Of a DNA stretch of 48,275 bases, positions 34,787 to 43,782 are shown one piece after another. The stretch is from assembly GCA_022793895.1 (NCBI GenBank), contig JAAWDS010000028.1, forward strand, positions 1 through 48,275, read 5' to 3'. Made by a program: the position numbers and the translations under genes. The notes below the pieces were generated by a model. That model was not told the DNA's origin and ran no database searches. It was given only the letters and a program-made list of their open reading frames with translations. This DNA is from Provencibacterium sp. GTDB taxonomy: Bacteria; Bacillota; Clostridia; Oscillospirales; Ruminococcaceae. The first letter of the stretch is position 1; each line of letters starts with the position of its first letter.

Positions 34787-37483
34787 ATGGGGGTAAGGAC
34801 AGGCATGAAAGGGATGGAACGAATGGAAAAATACCAGGGGTTAAGCTCCAAGCAGGCTCAAAAGCTGCTCGTGCAATATGGGGAAAACCGGCTGAAGGCG
34901 CACAAAAAAACGGGGGCGCTGGGGATCTTTGCCGGGCAGTTCCGGGATGCGCTGATCCTCATCCTGCTGGCTGCCACCGCCCTATCTCTTCTGATGGGGG
35001 ACGTGGCTGAGGCGGCCACCATCGTCGCCATTGTTTTCTTAAATGCCTTGCTTGGCTTCCTACAGGAATACCGCACCGAGAAAACGCTCGAAAAGCTGGG
35101 GGAGCTCTCCGCCCCGGCGGCCCTGGTCGTGCGGGATGGGGCGGTGCAGCGCATCGACGCGCGCGAGGTGGTCCCAGGGGATATCCTTCAGGTGAAGGCG
35201 GGCGATCGCGTTCCGGCCGACGCCGAGGTTTTGGAGAGCGCCGGCCTGCAATGCGATGAGTCGATGCTCTCCGGCGAGTCGGCCGGCGTGGAAAAGCAGG
35301 CGGGGGAAGGGAACGCCTCCAAGGTCTATATGGGCACGCTGGTCACGCGCGGCAAGGGAATCTGCCGCGTGACCGGCACCGGGCAGGATACCGAGATGGG
35401 CGGCATCGCCGGAATGCTCGGCGAGATCGAGTCGCAGCAAACCCCGCTGCAAAAGCGGCTGGCCCAGCTCAGCAAGTTTATCGGCATCGGCTGCCTCCTC
35501 GTCTGCGCGGTGGTCGCGGCCACCGGCATTCTGCGCGGCGAACCGGTGATGGATATGCTGCTGACCGGCATCTCCCTCTCGGTCGCGGCCGTGCCGGAAG
35601 GGCTGCCTGCCATTGTCACCATCGCCCTGGCGCTCTCGGTCGGCCGGATGGTCAAACGCAACGCGCTGGTGCGCAGGCTGTATGCGGTGGAAACGCTCGG
35701 CTGCGCCACCGTTATCTGCTCGGACAAAACGGGAACGCTGACCGAAAACAAGATGACGGTGACCAGGGTGCGCACCTATGCCAACCACTATGAGGTTTCG
35801 GGGACCGGCTACCAGTGCGAGGGGGAGATTACCTGCGGCGGGCAGCGGGTGAAAACGGGGAGCGACCGGGCGCTTGAGCGTCTGTTTGAAATCGCCGTGA
35901 CCTGCAACAACGCCGCCCTCTCGCGCAAGCGGGGCGGACGCTTCGGCAAGGAGAGCATGGAGGTCTTTGGCGAGCCGACCGAAACCGCGCTGCTCGTTTT
36001 GGCCGCTAAGGCGGGCGTTACGCGGGAAAACAGCGGATACACGGTGGAAAAGGAGATCCCCTTCGATTCCACCCGAAAGATGATGACGGTGCTTGCGCGC
36101 GCAGAGAACGGCGATCGGTTCTTGATGATCAAGGGAGCGCCTGATCTGCTGCTACAGCGCTGCACCGGCGTGCTGACCCCAGGCGGCGTGCAGCCGCTGA
36201 CCCCGCGGCTGCGCAGCGGGCTGCTGGAATACAACAACCAATTTGCTGCCGACGCCCTGCGGGTGCTGGGCTTCTGCTACCGGCCGGCAGCGGCGGGCGA
36301 TCTGTATGAAGGGGACATGGTTTTTGCCGGCCTGGCCGGGCTCATCGACCCGCCGCGGAAGGAGGCTTACGACGCGGTTCTCAACTGCCGGCGCGCCCGG
36401 ATTAAGCCGGTGATGATCACCGGGGATCACGCCGTCACCGCCCGCGCCATCGCCAAGGAGCTTTCCATCTTCCAGGAAGGGGATCGGGTCGTCACCGGGC
36501 GGGAGCTGGACGACATGACCGGCGAACAGCTTGAGCGCCTTCTGCCGAAAATTTCGGTTTTTGCCCGCGTAACGCCCGCCCACAAGCTGCGCATCGTCCG
36601 CGCCTTCAAGGCGCGGGGCGAGGTGGTCGCCATGACGGGCGACGGCGTGAACGACGCCCCCGCCGTTAAGGAGGCGGATATCGGCGTTTCCATGGGCGTC
36701 ACCGGCACGGACGTCACCAAGGAAGCCGCCTCGGTGATTCTGATGGACGATAACTTCGCCACGCTGGTCTATGCCGTGGAGGAGGGGCGGGTCATCTACC
36801 AGAACATCCGCAAATTTATCCGCTACCTCCTTTCCTGCAACATCGGCGAGGTGTTCACCATGTTCTTTTCGATGCTCGCCGGTATGCCGGTCCCGCTCAT
36901 CCCCATTCAAATTCTGCTGGTCAACCTCGTGACCGACGGGCTGCCTGCCGTCGCGCTCGGTCTCGAACCGGCAGAGAAGGACGTCATGAACCGGCCGCCG
37001 CGCGGATCGGGGGAATCGGTCTTTTCACACGGGCTGGCCGGTACCATCCTCACCCGCGGCCTGCTGATTGGGCTGACCACCATCGCCGTTTTCGTGTCGC
37101 TGCTGCATTCCAGCGGAAGCCTGGAAACAGCGCGCACCGGCGCGCTGCTGACCCTCGTTTGCACACAGCTCATCCATGTCTTTGAGTGCAAAAGCGAAAC
37201 GCGGGGGCTGTTCTCGATCAATCCCCTGGATAACCTGGCGCTGGTCGGCGCGGTCATCGTCTCCGCCGCCGCGATGTATTTCGCCCTCTACAACCCGTTC
37301 TTGGCCAAGGCGTTCTTCACCGTCCCGCTCACGGGCCGGCAGCTTTTAACCGTTTTCTCCTATTCTCTGGCCGTCCCGGCGGTATCGGGAATCCTTCTGG
37401 CGTTTAAAAGAACCGCCCGCCGCCCGCATGCGGGAAAAAGCGCCAACCGGTTCCCCCGGAAAGCGGAAGAGCTCTCCGAATAA
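34787..37483 (+). CDS. Calcium-type P-type ATPase (P2A)
   Basis: 898 aa. The ATG at 34787 follows GGGAGGGG; earlier in-frame codons run into the divergent promoter. Domains in order: N-terminal cation ATPase region, actuator with the SGES loop, M4 PEGLPA (near 269-274), phosphorylated Asp313 in DKTGTLTENK, nucleotide domain, TGDGVNDAP hinge (near 617-625), and a C-terminal six-helix half. The Ca2+ ligands of SERCA-type pumps are recognisable: M5 SCNIGEV and M6 NLVTDGLPA, with Asn, Thr and Asp in register. It probably exports Ca2+ (or Mn2+) from the cytosol. It is divergent from the MarR operon and ends beside a dispersed repeat. Confidence 0.92.
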   Translation: MGVRTGMKGMERMEKYQGLSSKQAQKLLVQYGENRLKAHKKTGALGIFAGQFRDALILILLAATALSLLMGDVAEAATIVAIVFLNALLGFLQEYRTEKTLEKLGELSAPAALVVRDGAVQRIDAREVVPGDILQVKAGDRVPADAEVLESAGLQCDESMLSGESAGVEKQAGEGNASKVYMGTLVTRGKGICRVTGTGQDTEMGGIAGMLGEIESQQTPLQKRLAQLSKFIGIGCLLVCAVVAATGILRGEPVMDMLLTGISLSVAAVPEGLPAIVTIALALSVGRMVKRNALVRRLYAVETLGCATVICSDKTGTLTENKMTVTRVRTYANHYEVSGTGYQCEGEITCGGQRVKTGSDRALERLFEIAVTCNNAALSRKRGGRFGKESMEVFGEPTETALLVLAAKAGVTRENSGYTVEKEIPFDSTRKMMTVLARAENGDRFLMIKGAPDLLLQRCTGVLTPGGVQPLTPRLRSGLLEYNNQFAADALRVLGFCYRPAAAGDLYEGDMVFAGLAGLIDPPRKEAYDAVLNCRRARIKPVMITGDHAVTARAIAKELSIFQEGDRVVTGRELDDMTGEQLERLLPKISVFARVTPAHKLRIVRAFKARGEVVAMTGDGVNDAPAVKEADIGVSMGVTGTDVTKEAASVILMDDNFATLVYAVEEGRVIYQNIRKFIRYLLSCNIGEVFTMFFSMLAGMPVPLIPIQILLVNLVTDGLPAVALGLEPAEKDVMNRPPRGSGESVFSHGLAGTILTRGLLIGLTTIAVFVSLLHSSGSLETARTGALLTLVCTQLIHVFECKSETRGLFSINPLDNLALVGAVIVSAAAMYFALYNPFLAKAFFTVPLTGRQLLTVFSYSLAVPAVSGILLAFKRTARRPHAGKSANRFPRKAEELSE

Positions 37484-37499
37484 GGAGGGCGCGCCCGCC

Positions 37500-37760
37500 G
37501 AATAGACCAAGCTGTTAAAAAGCGCGCCTGCGGCCTGTAAAAGAAATCGTGCAGGCCGATCCTCCGGCTTGTAGAAACCGAAAAAAGCTGCGGTTTCGTG
37601 CCGGCGGCGCGAAATTGGAGGCGGCCTCTCCGTCCCAAAAGCCGCTTTTTCAGAAGGGCCTATTGCAAAATAGAGAAGAAACCTCCCCAGCCGAGCCGAT
37701 CCTCCAGGCTTGCAGAAAACGGGCGCGCCTGCAAAACTATCGTTTTGTAGGCGCGCCCTT
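37500..37760 (+). repeat. Dispersed intergenic repeat, copy C, downstream of the P-ATPase
   Basis: The largest copy. The GCCGATCCTCC core appears twice (about 37556 and 37696), with GAAACCGAAAAAAGCTGCGG, a hairpin-prone GCCGGCGGCGCGAAA region and a terminal hairpin (37721-37737 / 37742-37758, loop TATC, one wobble). The order of modules matches the copy at 46.1 kb. Confidence 0.8.
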
Positions 37761-37804
37761 AAATACAGGCAGATCCTATCAAGATGACACACCAGATGGA
37801 CCGG

Positions 37805-37871
37805 GATCTATAAAAGTCAAACAGATTCTATAAATTGCGTTCTTGTAAAATCCCCTTCGATTCAGGATAAT
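37805..37871 (+). promoter_or_regulatory. Permease operon promoter with candidate AraC direct repeat
   Basis: -35 TTGTAA (37843-37848), 17-bp spacer, -10 GATAAT (37866-37871). Upstream, GATCTATAAAAGT (37805-37817) and GATTCTATAAATT (37824-37836) form a direct repeat about 20 bp apart, two helical turns, as expected for an AraC-type activator. The second TATAAA begins 14 bp before the -35 box. Confidence 0.55.
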
Positions 37872-37973
37872 GGAATTATAGAGACGGGCCGGAGCTTGAA
37901 GCGCCGCGCTCCGCCCGCTTTGCGCCATGAGGCTTCGCTGTTCTGGCAAAACGAAACAAATGGAGGGGCATCT

Positions 37974-38942
37974 ATGAACCAACTTCTCGAACCGGCCCGC
38001 GCAGGCAAGGCTGCCAAAACCGGAAGGCTGCGCCGCGAGTGCGGCGCTATCCGAAAGGACTTTCAAAAAAACCGGCATCTCTATCTCATGATCCTGCCGG
38101 TGCTGGCCTATTTTGTGATCTTCCACTATTGGCCGATGTATGGCGCGCAAATCGCCTTTAAGGATTTCAGCCCCGGCCTGGGCATTTCCGGCAGCCCCTG
38201 GGTGGGCTTCAAGCATTTTAAGAGCTTCTTCACCGGCATCTACTTCGGACGGCTGGTGGGCAACACCCTTAAAATCAGCCTGAGTACTCTGTGCGTCGGC
38301 TTCCCCGCCGCCATTATCCTTGCGCTGCTGCTCAACGAAATCCGCTGCAACGTCTATAAGCGCCTGGTTCAAACGGTGAGCTACCTGCCCTACTTCATCT
38401 CGATCATGGTCGTCTGCGGCCTGGTGCTGGATTTCACCTCCCAGAACGGGCTTATCAACGACGTTGTGGAGCTGTTCGGCGGGGAGCGCGTCTCCTACAT
38501 GCTCTATCCGAAATACTTCGTTCCGGTCTATGTGGCCAGCGGCGTTTGGCAGAATATCGGCTGGAATTCCATCGTTTACCTGGCCGCCCTCGCCGCCGTG
38601 GATCCGCAGCTGTATGAGGCGGCGACGATCGACGGGGCCGGAAAGCTGCGCCAGACCTGGAGCGTTACGCTGCCGGGGATCCTCCCAACCATCGTCATTA
38701 TGCTCATCATGCGCATCGGCCAGTTGATGAACGTGGGCTTTGAAAAGATCATCCTGCTGTATAACCCGAATATCTATGAGACGGCCGACGTCATCTCCTC
38801 CTTCGTTTACCGCAAGGGCTTGATGGAATTCAGCTACAGCTTCAGCACGGCCGTCGGCCTGTTCAACTCCCTCATCAACTTCCTGCTGCTGTGCACGGCC
38901 AACTTTATCAGCCGGAAATGCAACGAAACCAGCCTTTGGTAG
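37974..38942 (+). CDS. ABC sugar permease, LplB-like
   Basis: 322 aa inner-membrane permease with six predicted helices and the loop that contacts the ATPase, YEAATIDGAGKLRQTWSVTLPGI region near 210-232. An N-terminal cytosolic stretch of about 40 residues precedes the first helix. The ATG at 37974 follows GGAGGGG with 5-nt spacing. With the next gene it forms the transmembrane channel of a CUT1-type oligosaccharide importer. The binding protein that would normally be beside it is 7.5 kb upstream. Confidence 0.93.
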   Translation: MNQLLEPARAGKAAKTGRLRRECGAIRKDFQKNRHLYLMILPVLAYFVIFHYWPMYGAQIAFKDFSPGLGISGSPWVGFKHFKSFFTGIYFGRLVGNTLKISLSTLCVGFPAAIILALLLNEIRCNVYKRLVQTVSYLPYFISIMVVCGLVLDFTSQNGLINDVVELFGGERVSYMLYPKYFVPVYVASGVWQNIGWNSIVYLAALAAVDPQLYEAATIDGAGKLRQTWSVTLPGILPTIVIMLIMRIGQLMNVGFEKIILLYNPNIYETADVISSFVYRKGLMEFSYSFSTAVGLFNSLINFLLLCTANFISRKCNETSLW

Positions 38943-39006
38943 TCCCTCTTTAAACCTCCGGCCCCGTCCCGCCGGGCAGGGCCTTTCAGAAAGGATTGAT
39001 GAAGCT

Positions 39007-39888
39007 ATGGCCATCCGCCGTTCCATGGGCGAACGGGTTTTCACCGTTTTTAACTATACCATCCTTTTCTTACTGATGGTGGTGACGCTCTACCCGTTTC
39101 TGTATGTCATTTTCGCCTCCTTCAGCAAGTCCAGCCTGCTGATGGCGCACTCCGGTATCCTTCTGCACTCGCTGGGGTTTGACCTTGGCGCCTACAAGCT
39201 GGTGTTGCGCAACCCCATGATTGGGCTGAGCTACCTCAACACGCTGTTTATCGTGGTGGTCGGCACCGCGCTCAACGTGATCATGACCGCGCTGGCCGCC
39301 TATGTCCTCTCCCGGAAGTCCTTCTATTGGAAACGCATCCTCATGTTTATCATCGTTTTCACCATGATGTTCAGCGGGGGCTTAATCCCGTTTTACCTGG
39401 TTGTGCGCGATCTTGGCCTGGCCGATACGCGCATGGCGCTGATTCTTCCCACCCTCATCAGCACCTATAACCTCATCATCATGCGGACCTCCTTCGCGGC
39501 TATCCCCGTATCGCTGGAGGAATCCGCCAAGATGGACGGCGCCACCGATTTTACCGTTCTCTTTAAGATCATCATCCCGCTCTCCATGCCGGTTATCGCC
39601 GTGATGATCCTGTTTTACGGCGTAGGGAACTGGAACTCCTGGTTCAACGCGATGATCTTTTTAAAAACGCGCGAAAAGTATCCTCTCCAGCTCATCCTGC
39701 GGGAGATCATCCTCTCCAGCAACACCGACAGCATGACCACCGACGTATCCAGCGCGGACAAGGAGTTGGTAACGGAAACGGTAAAATATGCCACCATTAT
39801 GGTCGCCAGCCTGCCGATTATGTGCGTCTATCCCTTCTTGCAGAAGTACTTTGTAAAGGGCGTGATGGTCGGCTCGCTCAAGGAGTAA
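39007..39888 (+). CDS. ABC sugar permease, LplC-like
   Basis: 293 aa partner permease with six helices and the ATPase-contact loop LEESAKMDGATDF near 170-185. It begins 64 bp after the LplB-like gene and ends 48 bp before the sulfatase, in one transcript. No MalK-type ATPase is in the window. Confidence 0.93.
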   Translation: MAIRRSMGERVFTVFNYTILFLLMVVTLYPFLYVIFASFSKSSLLMAHSGILLHSLGFDLGAYKLVLRNPMIGLSYLNTLFIVVVGTALNVIMTALAAYVLSRKSFYWKRILMFIIVFTMMFSGGLIPFYLVVRDLGLADTRMALILPTLISTYNLIIMRTSFAAIPVSLEESAKMDGATDFTVLFKIIIPLSMPVIAVMILFYGVGNWNSWFNAMIFLKTREKYPLQLILREIILSSNTDSMTTDVSSADKELVTETVKYATIMVASLPIMCVYPFLQKYFVKGVMVGSLKE

Positions 39889-39936
39889 AGCCCCCGGCGC
39901 TTTTGGAAGCCTGACAGAAGAAAGGAGAAAACCACC

Positions 39937-41394
39937 ATGCCAGAGGGAAACAAGCCGAATGTTCTGCTGATTAATACCGACCACTGGTCCGCCCCGCTGA
40001 TGGGCTGCGCCGGCGCGCGCGGGATCATGACCCCAACGCTGGATCAGCTGGCGGCGGACGGTATCCGGTTTACCAACATTCTCTCCGATTGCCCGGTCTG
40101 CATTCCGGCGCGCCGCTCGCTCATGACCGGCATGACCCCCCGCTCGCACGGGGATCGCGTTTACACCGACTTCCTGCCGCTGCCGCCGGTCAAAACGCTT
40201 GCGCAGTGCTTCCGGGACGCGGGCTACCAGGCGTTTGCGGTTGGCAAGCTGCACGTCTATCCCCAGCGCGACCGCATCGGGTTTGACGATGTAATTCTCT
40301 GCGAAGAGGCGCGCTATTATCTGGGAGCGGTGGACGATTATCAGCTGTGGCTGGCCGACCATGGCTTTCTCGGTCAGGAATATATGCACGGCATGTCCAA
40401 CAACGAATATTATACCCGGCCCTGGCACCTCAGCGAAGAGGCGCACAACACCAACTGGACCACCAACGAGATGATTCGCACCATCAAGCGGCGCGACCCG
40501 CACAAGCCGCTCATGCTCTATCTCTCCTACATTCATCCGCACCCGCCGCTGGTGCCGCTGCAATGCTACTGGGATATGTATGAGGATATCGACATCCCCG
40601 AACCGGTCCGCGGGGACTGGCTGGAGGAGGATGCGGCCTACCTGCGCCTGTTTGCCAATGCCGATGAGAAGTACACCCCCGCCGACATCCGCCGCGCCCG
40701 GCGGGCGTTTTATGCGCAATGCACCCACATCGATCATCAAATGCGCCTGGTGATCGGCACGCTGCGGGAGGAGGGGCTGCTGCAAAACACCATCATCGGC
40801 TTTGTCAGCGATCACGGCGACATGCTGTTTGATCACAACATGGTTGCCAAGCGCTGCTTCTACCGCGGGAGCGCCAACGTGCCGCTCATCCTCACCGGCA
40901 ACCCGCTGGAAAAATATGCGGGAACGGTCAGCGATACGCTGGGTACCCTGGAGGACGTCATGCCGACGCTGCTGGAGCTCTGCGGGCTGCCGGTACCGGA
41001 GACGGTGGAAGGCAAGAGCCTGTTGGGAGACGGCCGCCCAGAGATGGTCTTCGGTGAAATTTCCGAAGGGCTGGCCGCTACCCGAATGGCGTCGGACGCG
41101 CGCTACAAGCTCATTTACTACCCTTACGGCAATCTTTCTCAGCTCTTCGACATGCAGGAGGATCCAGAAGAGCTCCACAACCTGGCCTCTGATCCGGCGC
41201 TGGCTTCCGTCCGCGAACGGCTGACCGCCTTCCTCATCGCGCACCTGCACGGCGGCGATGAAAGCTGGGTGAAGGACGGCAAGCTCTGCGGCCTGCCCAA
41301 CCCGAACCCCATCCCCGTACATCATAACTACGGACTGACCAACCAGCGGGGAGGGCACTGGCCGACGCCGCCCCATGCGCAGCGGATGCCTTAA
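39937..41394 (+). CDS. Cys-type sulfatase / phosphonate monoester hydrolase family enzyme
   Basis: 485 aa alkaline-phosphatase-fold hydrolase with no signal peptide, so cytosolic. The residue converted to formylglycine is Cys55 in VCIPARRSLMTG; the usual Ser of CxPSR is Ala. The N-terminal metal site reads TDHW (Asp15, His16), a pattern also seen in phosphonate monoester hydrolases, and the second metal segment is SDHGDMLFDH near 290. No anaerobic maturase is in the window, so it would have to be encoded elsewhere. Its position directly after two sugar permeases suggests it removes sulfate from an imported sulfated saccharide, for instance from mucin or glycosaminoglycan; the exact substrate is unknown. 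Confidence 0.87.
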   Translation: MPEGNKPNVLLINTDHWSAPLMGCAGARGIMTPTLDQLAADGIRFTNILSDCPVCIPARRSLMTGMTPRSHGDRVYTDFLPLPPVKTLAQCFRDAGYQAFAVGKLHVYPQRDRIGFDDVILCEEARYYLGAVDDYQLWLADHGFLGQEYMHGMSNNEYYTRPWHLSEEAHNTNWTTNEMIRTIKRRDPHKPLMLYLSYIHPHPPLVPLQCYWDMYEDIDIPEPVRGDWLEEDAAYLRLFANADEKYTPADIRRARRAFYAQCTHIDHQMRLVIGTLREEGLLQNTIIGFVSDHGDMLFDHNMVAKRCFYRGSANVPLILTGNPLEKYAGTVSDTLGTLEDVMPTLLELCGLPVPETVEGKSLLGDGRPEMVFGEISEGLAATRMASDARYKLIYYPYGNLSQLFDMQEDPEELHNLASDPALASVRERLTAFLIAHLHGGDESWVKDGKLCGLPNPNPIPVHHNYGLTNQRGGHWPTPPHAQRMP

Positions 41395-41455
41395 AGAGCT
41401 TCTGCCAGCCCAATCCCCGCCCGTTTTTTTCCATAGCCTCTCTAACTCTTTCATA

Positions 41456-41504
41456 AAAAGGACGGTCCGCGGAGGAAGCGAATCCCCCGCGGGCCGTCCT
41501 TTTT
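41456..41504. terminator. Bidirectional terminator between sulfatase and glycosyltransferase genes
   Basis: AAAAAGGACGG-TCCGCGG pairs with CCGCGGG-CCGTCCTTTTT (about 41456-41472 and 41487-41504), with T-runs in both directions. Confidence 0.88.
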
Positions 41505-41534
41505 CGCCTTGTTTTTTGGCCCTACTAGTCCCCT

Positions 41535-42668
41535 TTATTCATACAGCGCCAGCGTGCGCTTCACCGCTTCCTCCCAGCTATATTTGCCGCAGATGAAATC
41601 GGAGGCCCCTTCCCTGTAGCGCTCTACCCGTCCCGGATCGTCGCAAAGCTGCTGTAGGATGCGGCGCAGATCCTCCGCATCTCCCCGGTGGAACACGGCT
41701 GCCCGATCCCCGACGACCTCGGCGCATTCCGGTATGTCCGACACCACGCAGCAGTTGCCATAGCTCAGCGCTTCCAACAGCGAGAGCGGCATGCCCTCCA
41801 GATCGCTGGGCAGGCAGTAGAGGTAAGCGTTGCTGTAAAGCTCTTCCAGCAGCTCCCCTTCCACAAAGCCGGTGAAAACAATCCGGCCGTCCGCCTTCGC
41901 CCTCGCCTGTAGCTCCCGCAGGAACCCATCCGAATCGGAGGATCCGCCCGCTATCACCAGCTTTTTACCGGTATGTACGGCATGGAAGGCTTCGATCAAA
42001 TAGCGTATCCCCTTCTCAGGAACCAGCCGTCCCAGAAACAGGAGGTAGCCGTCCTTCTCCAGTCCCAGCCGTTTCAGAAGGCTGGCTTCGCGCCGCGCCG
42101 GCCGGTTCACGCCGTTCGCAATAAAATGCGTCTGACGGCCGTAGGTATCCCGGAAATAGTCCTGCATGCTCTTACTCAGAACGATGATGGCGTCCGCATA
42201 GCGGACCGCATTTTTTTCGCCCGCCAGGATGTAGGCCGAGGCAAACCTTCCCCACTTGGCTCTCTGGTGATCCAGGCCGTGGATGGTGACAACGACCCTT
42301 TTTCCGGTTAGCTTAGGCAGCCAGCACATAAAGGCGGGGCCTTCCGCGTGAAAATGCACCGCGTCATAGCGGCCGAACGCCGCCCGGAACGCCCCGCTGA
42401 CGCTGGCCGTCACCGCCGCCAGGCCCCTATAGGGAACGGCGGGCGCCGTCCGTATCCGGACGCCCTGATATTCCCGGCTTTTTGTGCGGCCGCCGCTAAA
42501 CGCGCCTCCCAGGGGCCGCCCGCTGCGATTATAGCAGGTGACATGGTGTCCCAGCCGCGCCATGCGCACCGCCAATTCCTCCACAACCACCTCAATGCCG
42601 CCCTCGCGGGTCGGGATCCGTTTATGGCCCAGCATGGCTACCCGCAGGCTTTTCCGATTCTCCTCCAA
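41535..42668 (-). CDS. Family GT4 glycosyltransferase with DUF1972-type N-terminus
   Basis: 377 aa GT-B enzyme. The N-terminal half (GHKRIPTREGGIEVVVEEL) matches the DUF1972 pattern found in rhamnosyltransferase-like capsule enzymes. The C-terminal half holds FLGRLVPEKGI and the EX7E motif in LEGMPLSLLEAL (Glu near 290 and 298) that binds the nucleotide sugar. The start is TTG at 42668, 7 nt after AAGGAGGG. That ribosome site overlaps the stop codon of the restriction-enzyme gene, so translation of the two is coupled. No other polysaccharide genes are adjacent. Its GC-rich codon use is like the host and unlike the two genes upstream. Confidence 0.9.
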   Translation of the reverse strand: MEENRKSLRVAMLGHKRIPTREGGIEVVVEELAVRMARLGHHVTCYNRSGRPLGGAFSGGRTKSREYQGVRIRTAPAVPYRGLAAVTASVSGAFRAAFGRYDAVHFHAEGPAFMCWLPKLTGKRVVVTIHGLDHQRAKWGRFASAYILAGEKNAVRYADAIIVLSKSMQDYFRDTYGRQTHFIANGVNRPARREASLLKRLGLEKDGYLLFLGRLVPEKGIRYLIEAFHAVHTGKKLVIAGGSSDSDGFLRELQARAKADGRIVFTGFVEGELLEELYSNAYLYCLPSDLEGMPLSLLEALSYGNCCVVSDIPECAEVVGDRAAVFHRGDAEDLRRILQQLCDDPGRVERYREGASDFICGKYSWEEAVKRTLALYE

Positions 42669-42680
42669 AGACGGCCCTCC

Positions 42681-43781
42681 TTATCGCTGGATGTCTGGCG
42701 GTTCTTCACCGTCAACCCCCATATTCATTTCCAACTTATAATAGATATCGATATCTCGGATAATGCCGTCAATATCCTCATTCTTTAACTCAGCCATCCA
42801 CTGCTGAAGCTCATGAATCGTTATAATTTCCTCTATGGCTTTATGATAACGTTCTTCAATCACGACCATACCATTTGCTCGTTCATCTATATATGTATCC
42901 AATTCGTGCTGTATTTCTTCCTTGGAACATTTTGTTTTGATAACAAATGTAACGGGGAAGTGCATAACCTTATCCATATCCAACAGATATTTATCATAGT
43001 GATGAACCTCTGTCACTTGAAAAAAGCGGCCTACAGGGCGCATAACAAAATCAATGCCGCCGTCATTGGCGTTTGTCCGGCCTGTTTTATAGAGCTGTAA
43101 TCTTTCCTCATGAATATTATCCAATGAATATCCAAAATATACCTTCACATTCTTATAATGATTTTTTAGAATTGCATAACTAATGATTTCAAAAATCCGA
43201 GCTTCAGCATCTTCAGACAAAAGTTTTCGAATACGTTTTCTTTTTTCACTATAGTCCGTTAATGATTGCATTTCTTGCAAAAGCCGGATCAACGCATGAT
43301 CTTTTTCTATAAGCAGCTCCACATATTTTTCAATCAATCTGCAACAGGTCCGGCTTATGTCCTGTCCATTCACATATAAATAATCAATATGAATCATATA
43401 TCTGCCGCTATTAATAATAATCAAATCATTCGTTACGAGTGGAAATCTATTTTTAAACTCACCGTTCACTCTTGAATTTAACGCATGATTTTGCAGCTTA
43501 CTACCGCCATACAACCCGCGATAGAAAGCAAACAGCTTCATATAGTCATATCCTTCAAATTGTCTATATTCATCCGGCTTATTATAATAATCATTTTGAT
43601 AATAATACAAGATCGAGTAAATGGCATAAATATTGGCCAGACTTCTTCTCGTTTTGCTATTTCCATGTACCGCTTTCATCTTTTTATCAAGGTACTGTAA
43701 CAATAAACTGTTCACATAAATATTTTGAAAATCGAGGGGATAGTCTTGTTTAAGGATTTCTAAAAGAAAAATTTCGGCCAT
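42681..43781 (-). CDS. Probable type II restriction endonuclease paired with the methyltransferase
   Basis: 366 aa from the ATG at 43781, which has AAGGA 9 nt upstream; an ATG at 43790 abuts that site and is less likely. No named family is recognised with certainty. A PD-(D/E)xK-like core may be present: NDGGIDFVMRP with Asp near 244, then FFQVTEV with Gln/Glu near 255-258. The first part is helical and rich in Tyr, Lys and Asn. It starts within about 10 bp of the methyltransferase stop, the normal arrangement for a cognate nuclease. Composition is strongly AT-rich except for the last ~10 codons. The target site is presumably that of the methyltransferase. Confidence 0.65.
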   Translation of the reverse strand: MAEIFLLEILKQDYPLDFQNIYVNSLLLQYLDKKMKAVHGNSKTRRSLANIYAIYSILYYYQNDYYNKPDEYRQFEGYDYMKLFAFYRGLYGGSKLQNHALNSRVNGEFKNRFPLVTNDLIIINSGRYMIHIDYLYVNGQDISRTCCRLIEKYVELLIEKDHALIRLLQEMQSLTDYSEKRKRIRKLLSEDAEARIFEIISYAILKNHYKNVKVYFGYSLDNIHEERLQLYKTGRTNANDGGIDFVMRPVGRFFQVTEVHHYDKYLLDMDKVMHFPVTFVIKTKCSKEEIQHELDTYIDERANGMVVIEERYHKAIEEIITIHELQQWMAELKNEDIDGIIRDIDIYYKLEMNMGVDGEEPPDIQR

Positions 43782-43782
43782 C

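Noticed and set aside
37346-37792. Minus-strand frame over the P-ATPase end and the repeat, with KPEDRPARFLLQ residues
   Set aside because: It is a translation of the dispersed repeat; the same residues appear in the tandem array, so it reflects repeat DNA rather than a protein family.
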